A DNA stretch of 64,000 nt. Source: RPQJ01 sp963712815. Lineage in GTDB: Bacteria; Pseudomonadota; Gammaproteobacteria; Steroidobacterales; Steroidobacteraceae. Under the pieces are notes generated by a model. It ran no database searches and was not told the DNA's origin. It saw nothing but the letters and a program-made list of their open reading frames with translations. The stretch covers positions 310,001 to 374,000 of the forward strand of contig CAVQJL010000008.1 of NCBI GenBank assembly GCA_963712815.1, read 5' to 3'. Numbering within the stretch: position 1 is the first letter of the stretch; each line of letters begins with the position of its first letter. A program made the translations under genes and the position numbers. Below are positions 27,838 to 36,813 of this stretch, in pieces.

Positions 27838-28890
27838 TCAGGGCGTTGCGACGCCCGCACCGGCGAGCTTCGCAAGCGTGTCCGGCGCGTAGTCGAACGA
27901 ATCGAAGAAGAGCTGCTCGCGGGGAAGACCGCGTTCCACGAAGCCGGTCCGGATTGCTTCGACCAGCCCGGGCGGTCCGCTCGCATACACGTCGCAGGCC
28001 GCCAGGTCCACGCCGTCGGCGAGCACCGCCTCGTGCACCAGCCCGCGGCGTCCGCTCCACGGCGTGTCCGGCGACGTCGGGCCCGACAGCACGGGGCAGT
28101 AGCGGAATCCCGGGCGCTCGCGCGCGAGGCGCTCGAGCCAGTCGTGCTCGTACAGCCCGCTCGCCTCGGCTGCACCCCAGTACAGCGTCACCGGCCGGCG
28201 GTCACCGGTCGCGATCAGCTGGCGCAGCATCGCCCGCAGCGGCGCGTAGCCCGTGCCCCCGCCGACCATGAGCGCGGGACGCGGCGATTCGGTGCGCAGC
28301 CAGAACTGCCCGAGCGGACCCTCGATGCGCAGCAGCGTGCCGGCGCGCAGGCTGTCGAACAGCTGGGCCGTGAAGCCGCTCTTCGAGGCGCGGCGCACGT
28401 GCAGCTCGACCAGGCGGCCGTCCGCCGGCGCGCTCGCGATCGAGAAGCTGCGCCGGCGGCCTTCCGAGATCATCACGTCGAGGTACTGCCCCGGTCGGAA
28501 GTGCAGTTCCTCGACCGCCGGCAGGCGCAGGAACACCGCCATGACGTCGGGGGCCAGGAGGTCCATGCGCTCGATGCGGCAGGGCAGGCTCTTCACTTCC
28601 ACATCGGGCGCGGGGCGCACCTCGCGCGTCTCGACGCGCAGGTCGGTGAGCGCGCGGGCCTGGCAGAGCAGTGCGAAGCCTTCGCGCGCTTCCTCGTCGG
28701 TCAGGCCCGGCGGCCGCGGGCCCGGGTAGGCGAACTCGCCCTCGAGCACGCGGGCGCGGCAGGAAGCGCAGTGCCCGCCCTTGCAACTGTGCGGCAGGTT
28801 GAGGCCGGCGCGCAGCGCGGCGGCGAGTACCGGCTCGCCGCTGTCGGCGGTGAAAGTCTGGCCAGTGGGGACGAGCGTGACCTGGGGCAT
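27838..28890 (-). CDS. 2Fe-2S ferredoxin/flavin reductase (CDP-6-deoxy-glucoseen reductase-like)
   Basis: A 350-residue electron-transfer flavoprotein. The N-terminal plant-type 2Fe-2S domain shows CKGGHCASC and a later CQA for the four cysteine ligands, followed by an FAD domain (FRPGQYLDVM, RRSFSIASAP) and an NAD(P)-binding domain (LMVGGGTGYAPLRAML, CDVYASGPP). It passes electrons from NAD(P)H to a partner. It resembles proteins annotated as CDP-6-deoxy-delta-3,4-glucoseen reductase, but no sugar-pathway genes are nearby, so a general oxygenase or ubiquinone-hydroxylase reductase role is equally likely. It converges with hemY (16-base gap) and diverges from the epimerase gene. Confidence 0.82.
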   Translation of the reverse strand: MPQVTLVPTGQTFTADSGEPVLAAALRAGLNLPHSCKGGHCASCRARVLEGEFAYPGPRPPGLTDEEAREGFALLCQARALTDLRVETREVRPAPDVEVKSLPCRIERMDLLAPDVMAVFLRLPAVEELHFRPGQYLDVMISEGRRRSFSIASAPADGRLVELHVRRASKSGFTAQLFDSLRAGTLLRIEGPLGQFWLRTESPRPALMVGGGTGYAPLRAMLRQLIATGDRRPVTLYWGAAEASGLYEHDWLERLARERPGFRYCPVLSGPTSPDTPWSGRRGLVHEAVLADGVDLAACDVYASGPPGLVEAIRTGFVERGLPREQLFFDSFDYAPDTLAKLAGAGVATP

Positions 28891-28956
28891 GGCGAGAAGG
28901 ATGCCACGAGGCGGGGATGCGCCGGGTGTGCCGGTCCGTTCGCGTATCCTCGCCGA

Positions 28957-29859
28957 ATGGATCGCATCTGCCTGATCATCGGCTGCGGCTACACGGGGCT
29001 GCGCCTCGCCGGGCGCCTCCGGTCCGCGTGGCGGGTCGTGGCGACGGCGCGGTCGGCGGGCGCCGCGGCCAGGCTCGAGGCCGAGGGCCTCGCCACCGTG
29101 CGGGCCGACCTCGACGCGCCCATCGACCCAGGACCCCAGGCCGTGGCACTCGCGACGGCTGCGGACGGCGCGGCGATCGTCTACCTCGCGCCGCCGCCCG
29201 ACCGCGGCGACGACGATCCGCGGCTCGCGCGCTTCCTCGCGGCGCTGGGTCCGGCGCGACCGGCCGCGTTCCTGTACATGAGCACCACGGGCGTCTACGG
29301 CGACACCGGCGGCGCCACGGTCACCGAGGCGAGTCCCGTGGCGCCGGCCAACGACCGCTCGCGCCGCCGCGTGGCCGCGGAGGACGCTGCGACGACGTGG
29401 TGCGGGGCTCGGGGCGTGCGCGCCGTCGTGCTGCGGGTGCCCGGCATCTACGGTCCGCACCGGCTGCCGCTCGAGCGGCTCGCGCGCGGCGAGCCCGCGC
29501 TGCGTCCGGAGGATGCGGGCCCGGGCAACCGCATCCACGTGGACGATCTCGTGACAGCGTGCATCGCGGCGCTCGAGCGGCCGGTGCAGGGCGTGTTCAA
29601 CGTCACCGACGGCAATTCCGCGAGCACCACGGAGTACCTGCAGCGCACGGCCGCGCTGGCCGGCCTGCCGCCGCCCCCGCTGGTGGCGCTCGCCGAGGCC
29701 TCCGGGCGCATCAGTGCGGGGATGCTCGCGTTCCTGGTCGAGTCGAGGCAGGTGGACAACCGCCGCATGCGCGAGGAACTCGGCGTCGTGCCGCGCTACG
29801 CGCGCCTGGACGACGGCATCGCCGCGAGTCTCGCCGGGATGCGCGCCCACCCGGGCTGA
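28957..29859 (+). CDS. NAD-dependent epimerase/dehydratase-like protein (extended SDR, YeeZ type)
   Basis: A 300-residue SDR-fold protein with the Rossmann motif IIGCGYTGLRLAGRL at the N-terminus, YMSTTGVYGDTGG with the Tyr of the active-site region, RVPGIYGPHRLPLERL and GNRIHVDDLVTACI. The usual YxxxK lysine is not evident (RSRRRVAAEDA occupies that region), so enzymatic activity is uncertain. The ATG is preceded by TATCCT with only six bases between, and there is no ribosome binding site, so the transcript may be leaderless. dapF follows after 26 bases. Confidence 0.75.
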   Translation: MDRICLIIGCGYTGLRLAGRLRSAWRVVATARSAGAAARLEAEGLATVRADLDAPIDPGPQAVALATAADGAAIVYLAPPPDRGDDDPRLARFLAALGPARPAAFLYMSTTGVYGDTGGATVTEASPVAPANDRSRRRVAAEDAATTWCGARGVRAVVLRVPGIYGPHRLPLERLARGEPALRPEDAGPGNRIHVDDLVTACIAALERPVQGVFNVTDGNSASTTEYLQRTAALAGLPPPPLVALAEASGRISAGMLAFLVESRQVDNRRMREELGVVPRYARLDDGIAASLAGMRAHPG

Positions 29860-29885
29860 GCCACGGATTGGGCTATGCTTCCGGG

Positions 29886-30740
29886 ATGCGACTCGCCTTC
29901 ACGAAGATGCATGGACTCGGCAACGACTTCATCGTCTTCGAAGCCGCCGATGCTGCCCGACTGCCCTCGCCCGCCGCGCTGCGTCGCCTCGCCGACCGGC
30001 GCACCGGCATCGGCTTCGACCAGGCGCTGGTTCTGGGGCCGCCGCGCCGAGCCGGTACCGACGTCTACTACCGGATCTTTAACGCCGACGGCTCGGAGGT
30101 CGAGCAGTGCGGCAACGGCGCGCGCTGCATCGCGCGTCTCGTCGCGAGCCGCAGCGAAGTGCGCGGCCGCACGCTGGTGCTCGACAGCCCCGGCGGTCTC
30201 GTGGAAGCGCGGCTGCGCGACGACGGGCTCGTCTCCGTCGCAATGGGCGTGCCCGACTTCGACCCGCGCGCGCTGCCCTTCGATGCGGATGCCGAGGCGC
30301 CGAGCTACCACCTCGAGCTGCCCTCCGGGCCGGTCGAGTTCGGCGCGGTCGCCATCGGCAATCCGCACGCCGTGATCCGCGTGCGCTCCGTGCGCGACGC
30401 ACCGGTGGACACCGTCGGACCCGCCATGGAGAATCACGCGCGCTTTCCGCGCCGGGTCAACGTAGGCTTCCTCGAGATCGTCTCGCCCGACCACGTGCGC
30501 CTGCGCGTGTTCGAGCGCGGCGCGGGCGAGACGCAGGCCTGCGGCACCGGCGCCTGCGCCGCCGTCGCGGTGGGCCGCCGTCACGGCCCGCTCGCCGAGG
30601 AGGTCCAGGTGGATCTGCCCGGCGGCCGGCTCATCGTGCAGTGGCCGGGGCCGGGCGAGCCGATCTGGCTCACCGGTCCGGCGGATACGACCTACGAGGG
30701 CCACGTGGACATTCCCGACGCTCCAGGGAGAGCAGCATGA
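29886..30740 (+). CDS. dapF: Diaminopimelate epimerase
   Basis: A 284-residue DapF converting LL- to meso-diaminopimelate for lysine and peptidoglycan. The two catalytic cysteines are C75 (EVEQCGNGARC) and C219 (GETQACGTGACA), both in perfect family context, and KMHGLGNDFIVF opens the protein. Gene order dapF-DUF484-xerC is standard in gammaproteobacteria. The stop overlaps the next start (ATGA). TATGCT ends six bases before the ATG, again suggesting a leaderless transcript. Confidence 0.97.
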   Translation: MRLAFTKMHGLGNDFIVFEAADAARLPSPAALRRLADRRTGIGFDQALVLGPPRRAGTDVYYRIFNADGSEVEQCGNGARCIARLVASRSEVRGRTLVLDSPGGLVEARLRDDGLVSVAMGVPDFDPRALPFDADAEAPSYHLELPSGPVEFGAVAIGNPHAVIRVRSVRDAPVDTVGPAMENHARFPRRVNVGFLEIVSPDHVRLRVFERGAGETQACGTGACAAVAVGRRHGPLAEEVQVDLPGGRLIVQWPGPGEPIWLTGPADTTYEGHVDIPDAPGRAA

Positions 30741-31450
30741 GCAAGCAGTCGATGCGCGACGTCGAGTCGGGCCGCCTCGCGGAGGAGCAGGTCGTCGAGC
30801 ACCTCACGGCTCACCCGGAGTTCTTCGAGCGCCACCCGGCCGTGCTGGCGCGGCTCAACCTGCCGCACCAGCGCGGCAGTGCGGCGATCTCGCTGGTGGA
30901 GCGCCAGATGCTGGTGCTGCGCGAGCGCCACGCCTCGCTCGAGTTGAAGCTGCACGAGCTCATCGAGAACGGCCGGGCCAACGACACCATCGCCGATCGC
31001 ATGCACCGCCTCACCCGCCGCCTGCTCCGGGCGGGCAACCGCGCGGCCGTGCTGGCCGCGCTCGAGACCTCGCTGCGCGAGGATTTCGGCGCCTCGCGCT
31101 CGGTGACGCTGCTCACGGAGGCGGCGTACTCGGCGCTCGCCGGCCAGCCCGGCACCCACGTCCGCTACGTTCCCCGCGGCAGCCCGGACCTCAAGGTGTT
31201 CGAAACGTTCTTCGAGTCGGCACGGCCGCGCAGCGGCCAGATCCGCGAGGCGCAGCGCGAGTTCCTGTTCGGCACCGAGGGTCGGCAGCTCGGCTCGGCG
31301 GCGCTCGTCCCGCTCGGCGAGCGGGCCTCGCTTGGGCTGGTCGCCATCGCGAGCCACGACACCGAGCGCTTCCTGCCGACCATGAGCACGGATTTCCTGG
31401 TCCGCATCGGCGAGCTCGTCAGCGAGGCCCTCGCCGCCCGCGACGCATGA
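30737..31450 (+). CDS. DUF484 family protein
   Basis: A 237-residue DUF484 protein. The conserved start VVEHLTAHPEFFERHPAVLARL and LPHQRGSAAISLVERQMLVLRER precede a coiled coil (about 55-85) and a GAF-like C-terminal domain (AALVPLGERASLGLVAIASHD). The function is unknown, but it is almost always encoded between dapF and xerC, as here, with 4-base overlaps at both ends. AGGGAGAGCAGC precedes the ATG. Confidence 0.9.
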   Translation: MSKQSMRDVESGRLAEEQVVEHLTAHPEFFERHPAVLARLNLPHQRGSAAISLVERQMLVLRERHASLELKLHELIENGRANDTIADRMHRLTRRLLRAGNRAAVLAALETSLREDFGASRSVTLLTEAAYSALAGQPGTHVRYVPRGSPDLKVFETFFESARPRSGQIREAQREFLFGTEGRQLGSAALVPLGERASLGLVAIASHDTERFLPTMSTDFLVRIGELVSEALAARDA

Positions 31451-32367
31451 GCGAGGCGCTCGCCGACGGCGTGGACCGATTCCTCGCCAACCTGCGCAAC
31501 GAACGCCGGCTCTCGCCGCACACCTCGAGCAGCTACGGCCGCGACCTCGCGGCCCTGCTCGACTATTGCGACGCGCAGGGCGTAGATAACTGGGACGCAC
31601 TCGACACGCAGCACGTGCGCAGCTTCGCCGCGCAGTGCCACCGCCGCGGCCTCGCGCCGCGCAGCATCCAGCGTCGCCTCTCGGCGGTGCGCAGCCTGTG
31701 CCGCTACCTGATCCGCGAGGGCGAGCTGCGCCACGACCCGGCCGCAGGCGTGCAGGCGCCGAAGGTCGGCAAGCACCTGCCGACCACGCTCGACGCCGAC
31801 ACCATGGCCCGGCTGCTCGCGTTCCGCAGCGACGAGCGTCTCGGCGTGCGCGACAAGGCGATCATGGAGCTGTTCTATTCGTCCGGGCTGCGGCTCTCGG
31901 AGCTGATCGGCCTCGACCTCGCCGACCTCGACCTGCGCGACCGCACGGTGCGCGTGCTGGGCAAGGGCCGCAAGACGCGCATCGTCCCGGTCGGGCGGCA
32001 GGCCCTCGAGGCGCTCGGACGCTGGATGCGAGAGCGTGCCGCGCTGGCGTCGATCGAGGAAACGGCGGTGTTCGTGGGCGTGAATGGGCGCCGGCTCGGG
32101 CCGCGCATCGTGCAGCGGCGCATCGCCCACTGGGCGCGGCTGCAGGGGCTGCCGGAGCACGTCCACCCGCACCTGTTCCGCCACTCCTTCGCCTCGCACC
32201 TGCTCGAGTCCTCGGGCGACCTGCGCGCCGTGCAGGAGCTGCTCGGCCACGCCAACATCGGCACGACGCAGATCTACACGCACCTTGATTTCCAGCATCT
32301 CGCCAAGACATACGACGCAGCCCATCCCCGGGCGCGCCGCAGGAGACCCCCGGATGGCGACGTTTGA
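31447..32367 (+). CDS. xerC: Tyrosine recombinase XerC
   Basis: A 306-residue site-specific recombinase that, with XerD, resolves chromosome dimers at dif. The SAM-like N-terminal domain (NERRLSPHTSSSYGRDLAAL) is followed by the catalytic domain: Arg in SSGLRLSELIGL, Lys in GKGRKTR, HLFRHSFASHLL with His and Arg, His in LLGHANIGTTQ and nucleophile Y277 (IYTHLDFQHLAK). The C-terminal Arg-rich tail RARRRRPPDGDV is longer than usual and overlaps hslV by 14 bases. No dif-like site was seen in the window. Confidence 0.95.
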   Translation: MSEALADGVDRFLANLRNERRLSPHTSSSYGRDLAALLDYCDAQGVDNWDALDTQHVRSFAAQCHRRGLAPRSIQRRLSAVRSLCRYLIREGELRHDPAAGVQAPKVGKHLPTTLDADTMARLLAFRSDERLGVRDKAIMELFYSSGLRLSELIGLDLADLDLRDRTVRVLGKGRKTRIVPVGRQALEALGRWMRERAALASIEETAVFVGVNGRRLGPRIVQRRIAHWARLQGLPEHVHPHLFRHSFASHLLESSGDLRAVQELLGHANIGTTQIYTHLDFQHLAKTYDAAHPRARRRRPPDGDV

Positions 32368-32892
32368 TCCCCACGGCACCACCATTCTCTGCGTGCGCCG
32401 CGACGGGCAGGTCGCGATGGGCGGCGACGGCCAGGTCACGCTCGGCAACACCGTGATGAAGGGCAACGCCCGCAAGGTGCGCCGCCTGCACGAGGGCCGC
32501 GTGCTCGCGGGCTTCGCCGGCGGCACCGCGGACGCGTTCACGCTGTTCGAGCGCTTCGAGGCCAAGCTGCAGCAATACGGCAACCTGACGCGCGCCGCCA
32601 TCGAGCTCGCCAAGGACTGGCGCACCGACCGCAGCCTGCGCCGGCTCGAGGCGCTGCTGTGCGTGGCCGACGCGACGCATTCGCTGGTCATCTCGGGCAA
32701 CGGCGACGTGATCGAGCCCGAGAACGACCTGATGGCGATCGGCTCGGGCGGGGCCTTCGCGCAGGCCGCGGCCCGGGCGCTGCTCGGCAACACGGCGCTC
32801 GACGCGCGCAGCATCGTCGAGACTTCGCTCGGCATCGCCGCCGACATCTGCATCTACACCAACCGCAACCTCACCATCGAGGTGCTCGGCTG

Positions 32893-32893
<1 letters not shown>
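32354..32893 (+). CDS. hslV: ATP-dependent protease peptidase subunit HslV
   Basis: A 179-residue proteasome-like peptidase. The catalytic Thr follows a short propeptide (MATFDPHG before TTILCVRR), so maturation by removal of eight residues is expected; many homologues have only Met before Thr. GGDGQVTLGNTVMKGNARKV, GFAGGTADAFTLFERFE, ELAKDWRTDRSLRRLEALL and GSGGAFAQAAARALL are all family-typical. It forms the two-ring peptidase core that HslU caps. Its stop shares a base with the hslU start (TGATG). Confidence 0.96.
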
Positions 32894-34227
<1,334 letters not shown>

Positions 34228-34285
34228 TCGCGGCGCCGGGACCGCGCTATCCTCGGCGCCCGGCCCGCATCCCCAGGACGACCGC

Positions 34286-34660
34286 GTGACCCCGACCGAG
34301 ATCAAGCTGCGCACGAAATCCCGCGTGCTCGAGGTGGCCTTCGACGACGGCTCGCGCTTCGAGCTGCCCTTCGAATACCTGCGCGTTTACTCCCCCTCTG
34401 CCGAGGTGCGCGGTCACGGGCCCGGCCAGGAGACGCTGCAGATCGGCAAGCACGAGGTCGGCATCCGCGCCGTCCAGCCGGTCGGCAACTACGCCGTGAA
34501 GCTCGTGTTCGACGACGGGCACGACACGGGCCTCTACACCTGGGACTACCTGCACGAGCTCGGCACCACGCGCGCCGAGAAGTGGCAGCAATATCTCGAG
34601 AGGCTCGCGAAGCTCGGACTCGCCTACCCGACGGTGGTGCCGACGAGGCGGCCGGCGTAG
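34286..34660 (+). CDS. DUF971 family protein
   Basis: A 124-residue protein with the DUF971 core: EIKLRTKSRVLEVAFDDGSR, FELPFEYLRVYSPSAEVRGH, GIRAVQPVGNYAVKLVFDDG and LYTWDYLHELG. The family resembles the N-terminal domain of gamma-butyrobetaine hydroxylase and often follows hslVU. Function unknown, possibly Fe-S or metal related. The start is GTG at 34286; a TATCCT box lies at about 34247-34252. Confidence 0.88.
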   Translation: MTPTEIKLRTKSRVLEVAFDDGSRFELPFEYLRVYSPSAEVRGHGPGQETLQIGKHEVGIRAVQPVGNYAVKLVFDDGHDTGLYTWDYLHELGTTRAEKWQQYLERLAKLGLAYPTVVPTRRPA

Positions 34661-34695
34661 CTAACGCCTGAGTCTGCGGCCGCGCCCGTTGCGAC

Positions 34696-34715
34696 GTTAT
34701 TACGATCGTAATAAC
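34696..34715. promoter_or_regulatory. Perfect 20-bp palindrome, likely autoregulatory operator of the AbrB-Doc module
   Basis: GTTATTACGATCGTAATAAC is a perfect palindrome ending 8 bases before the ATG of the AbrB-like antitoxin. It is strikingly AT-rich against its surroundings and covers the place where a promoter -10 would lie. Antitoxins of this fold usually repress their own operon through such sites. Binding is inferred from position and symmetry. Confidence 0.75.
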
Positions 34716-34723
34716 ATCCGGAC

Positions 34724-34948
34724 ATGATCGAGCTGAAAGTAACCGCCATCGGCAACTCCCTGGGTGTCGTGCTGCCAAAGGAGGCGCTGGCCCGCATGAA
34801 GCTCGCCAAGGGCGACGCGCTCTACATCACCGAGACGCCGGACGGCTACCGGCTGACTCCGTACAACCCGGAGTTTGCGGCGCAGATGGATGCGGCGCGC
34901 AAAGTCATGAAGAAGCGTCGCGCCGCGCTGCGCGAACTCGCCAAGTAG
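34724..34948 (+). CDS. AbrB/MazE-fold antitoxin
   Basis: A 74-residue SpoVT-AbrB swapped-hairpin protein: MIELKVTAIGNSLGVVLPKE, LARMKLAKGDALYITETPDG. The C-terminal basic helix (MDAARKVMKKRRAALRELAK) would hold the toxin. It is paired with a Doc-type toxin that starts 10 bases later, a known combination for this antitoxin fold. The upstream perfect palindrome fits self-repression. Confidence 0.9.
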   Translation: MIELKVTAIGNSLGVVLPKEALARMKLAKGDALYITETPDGYRLTPYNPEFAAQMDAARKVMKKRRAALRELAK

Positions 34949-34958
34949 GGATCGGCCC

Positions 34959-35348
34959 GTGTTCGAGCCGGTCTGGATCGACCTGGAGGTCGTGCTCGCC
35001 ATTCATGACGAGCAGCTCGCCGAGCACGGCGGGCAAGCCGGCGTACGTGACCGAGGCCTGCTGGAATCAGCGCTGGCGCGGCCGCGCAACCAGTTCGGTT
35101 ACGGCGAGTCGTCCCTGGCCCGCCTCGCCGCCGCCTACGCTTTCGGCATCTCGCGCAACCACCCGTTCCTCGACGGCAACAAGCGAACCAGCCTGGTGGT
35201 CGCCGAACTGTTCCTCGAGTTGAACGGCCTCGAGCTGGAGGCGAGCGATGCCGCGTGCGTCGCCACGTTCCTGAGGCTCGCCGCCGGCGAACTCACCGAG
35301 GACGACCTGGCTCGCTGGGTGGCCGAGAACTCCCGCGCGATCCGCTGA
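34959..35348 (+). CDS. doc: Doc-type (death-on-curing, Fic fold) toxin
   Basis: A 129-residue Fic-fold toxin. The Doc active-site motif is complete: H68-PFLDGNKRTS. The region EQLAEHGGQAGVRDRGLLES near the N-terminus is also typical. P1 Doc phosphorylates EF-Tu and stops translation. The start is GTG with AGTAGGGATC upstream, 10 bases after the antitoxin stop. Unlike the two modules at 9-10.5 kb, this one appears complete and probably active. Confidence 0.92.
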   Translation: MFEPVWIDLEVVLAIHDEQLAEHGGQAGVRDRGLLESALARPRNQFGYGESSLARLAAAYAFGISRNHPFLDGNKRTSLVVAELFLELNGLELEASDAACVATFLRLAAGELTEDDLARWVAENSRAIR

Positions 35349-35394
35349 GCCCCGGGGACGGCCCGGTCCCCGACCGCGTAGAATGCGCGGCCTC

Positions 35395-36174
35395 ATGAGC
35401 GAGAACGCCCCCAAGACCCCGCGCGATACCGGCGCAGGCACCGTGGACTTCGGCTACCAGGAAGTGCCGGCGGCCGAGAAGGCCAAGCACGTGCGCGCGG
35501 TGTTCGACTCGGTGGCCGGCAAGTACGACCTGATGAACGACCTGATGTCGGCGGGCGTGCACCGGCTGTGGAAGCGCTACCTGCTCGGCCAGACCGGGCT
35601 GCGCCCCGGCCAGGCGGCGCTGGACGTCGCGGGCGGCACCGGCGACATCGCGGCCGGCATGGCGCGGCAGGTCGGCGAAAGCGGCCTCGTGGTGCTCTCC
35701 GACATCAACGAGGCGATGCTCGAGGTCGGCCGCGACCGCCTGCTCGACCGCGGACTGATGCGCAACGTGCGCTTCTCGCTCGCCAACGCCGAGTGCCTGC
35801 CGTTCGCCGACGAGAGCTTCGACTGCGTCACCATCGCCTTCGGCCTGCGCAACGTCACCGACAAGACCGCCGCGCTCGCTTCCATGCGCCGCGTGCTGCG
35901 CCCGGGCGGACGGCTGCTGGTGCTCGAGTTCTCGAAGCCCGTGGTGCCGGGGCTCAAGCCCATCTACGACGTGTACTCGTTCAGCGTGCTGCCGTGGCTC
36001 GGCAAGCGCGTGGCGGGCGACTCGGACAGCTACCAGTACCTCGCCGAGTCGATCCGCAAGTTCCCCGACCAGGAAACGCTCGAGGGCATGATGCGGGACG
36101 CCGGCCTCGAGGACTGCCGCCACCACAACCTCAGCGGCGGCATCGTCGCCCTGCACAAGGGCTTCCGGTACTGA
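35395..36174 (+). CDS. ubiE: Ubiquinone/menaquinone biosynthesis C-methyltransferase UbiE
   Basis: A 259-residue class I methyltransferase. SAM-binding motif LDVAGGTGDIAAGMA, motif VVLSDINEAML, and the UbiE signatures FDSVAGKYDLMNDLMSAGVHRLWK and FGLRNVTDKTAALASMRRVLRPGGR are present. It methylates the quinone ring carbon in ubiquinone synthesis. The ATG at 35395 is preceded by TAGAAT (35379-35384) and no ribosome binding site; a very short leader is likely. ubiJ follows after one base and ubiB after that. Confidence 0.96.
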   Translation: MSENAPKTPRDTGAGTVDFGYQEVPAAEKAKHVRAVFDSVAGKYDLMNDLMSAGVHRLWKRYLLGQTGLRPGQAALDVAGGTGDIAAGMARQVGESGLVVLSDINEAMLEVGRDRLLDRGLMRNVRFSLANAECLPFADESFDCVTIAFGLRNVTDKTAALASMRRVLRPGGRLLVLEFSKPVVPGLKPIYDVYSFSVLPWLGKRVAGDSDSYQYLAESIRKFPDQETLEGMMRDAGLEDCRHHNLSGGIVALHKGFRY

Positions 36175-36175
36175 C

Positions 36176-36796
36176 ATGCTGCTCGAGCGCCTCGAGGCCC
36201 TCCTGAACCGCAACGTCGCCGAGTCGCGCCGCGCGCAGGCGCTCGCGCGCCAGCTCGACGGGCGCGTCATGTCGCTCACCGTCGAGGGCACGCCGCTCGC
36301 GTTCTACTTCCGCGCGGAGGGCGGGCGACTCGCGATCGCCTCGCGCCACGAGGGCGCGGCGGATGCAAGTCTCTCCGGTACCCCGATCGCGCTGCTCGCG
36401 CTCGCCGGCCCGCGCGCCGAGGGCGCACTGCGCGGCGGCGGCGTGCGTATCGAGGGCGACGCCGAGGTGGCGCAGCGGTTCCGCGATCTGCTTTCGGAAG
36501 CACAGCCGGAGTTCGAGGAAGAGCTGGCGCGCGTGTTCGGCGACGTGGCGGCGCGGCGGTTCGCGAACTTCGCCCGGGGCGTGTTCGACTGGGGCCGCAA
36601 GGCCTCCGGTTCGTTCACCGGCAGCGTGGTCGAGTACCTGCAGGAAGAAGGCCGCGACCTGCCGACGCGCACCGAGGCTGACGAGTTCCTCGCGGACGTG
36701 GACCGGCTGCGCGACGACGCCGAGCGCCTCGAAGCACGACTCGCCCGCCTCGAGTCGCGACGTGACGCGTCGCGGTCGACTCCCGTGCGCGGCTGA
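36176..36796 (+). CDS. ubiJ: Ubiquinone biosynthesis accessory factor UbiJ (SCP2 domain)
   Basis: A 206-residue SCP2-like lipid-binding protein. The SCP2 domain (about 15-115) includes SLSGTPIALLALAGPRAEGA and GVRIEGDAEVAQRFRDLL; a C-terminal coiled coil (about 165-200) ends in LRDDAERLEARLARLESRRD. UbiJ organises the soluble ubiquinone metabolon with UbiK and binds the lipid intermediates. It stands between ubiE and ubiB as in E. coli. Confidence 0.93.
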   Translation: MLLERLEALLNRNVAESRRAQALARQLDGRVMSLTVEGTPLAFYFRAEGGRLAIASRHEGAADASLSGTPIALLALAGPRAEGALRGGGVRIEGDAEVAQRFRDLLSEAQPEFEEELARVFGDVAARRFANFARGVFDWGRKASGSFTGSVVEYLQEEGRDLPTRTEADEFLADVDRLRDDAERLEARLARLESRRDASRSTPVRG

Positions 36797-36813
36797 GCCC
36801 GGCCCCGCCCCTC

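Noticed and set aside
27838..28890. A deoxysugar pathway role for the ferredoxin-reductase-like protein
   Set aside because: No sugar nucleotide genes are nearby; the name comes from a broad family resemblance.
28957..29859. A sugar-nucleotide biosynthesis role for the epimerase-like protein
   Set aside because: The catalytic YxxxK is not clear and there are no glycan genes around it.
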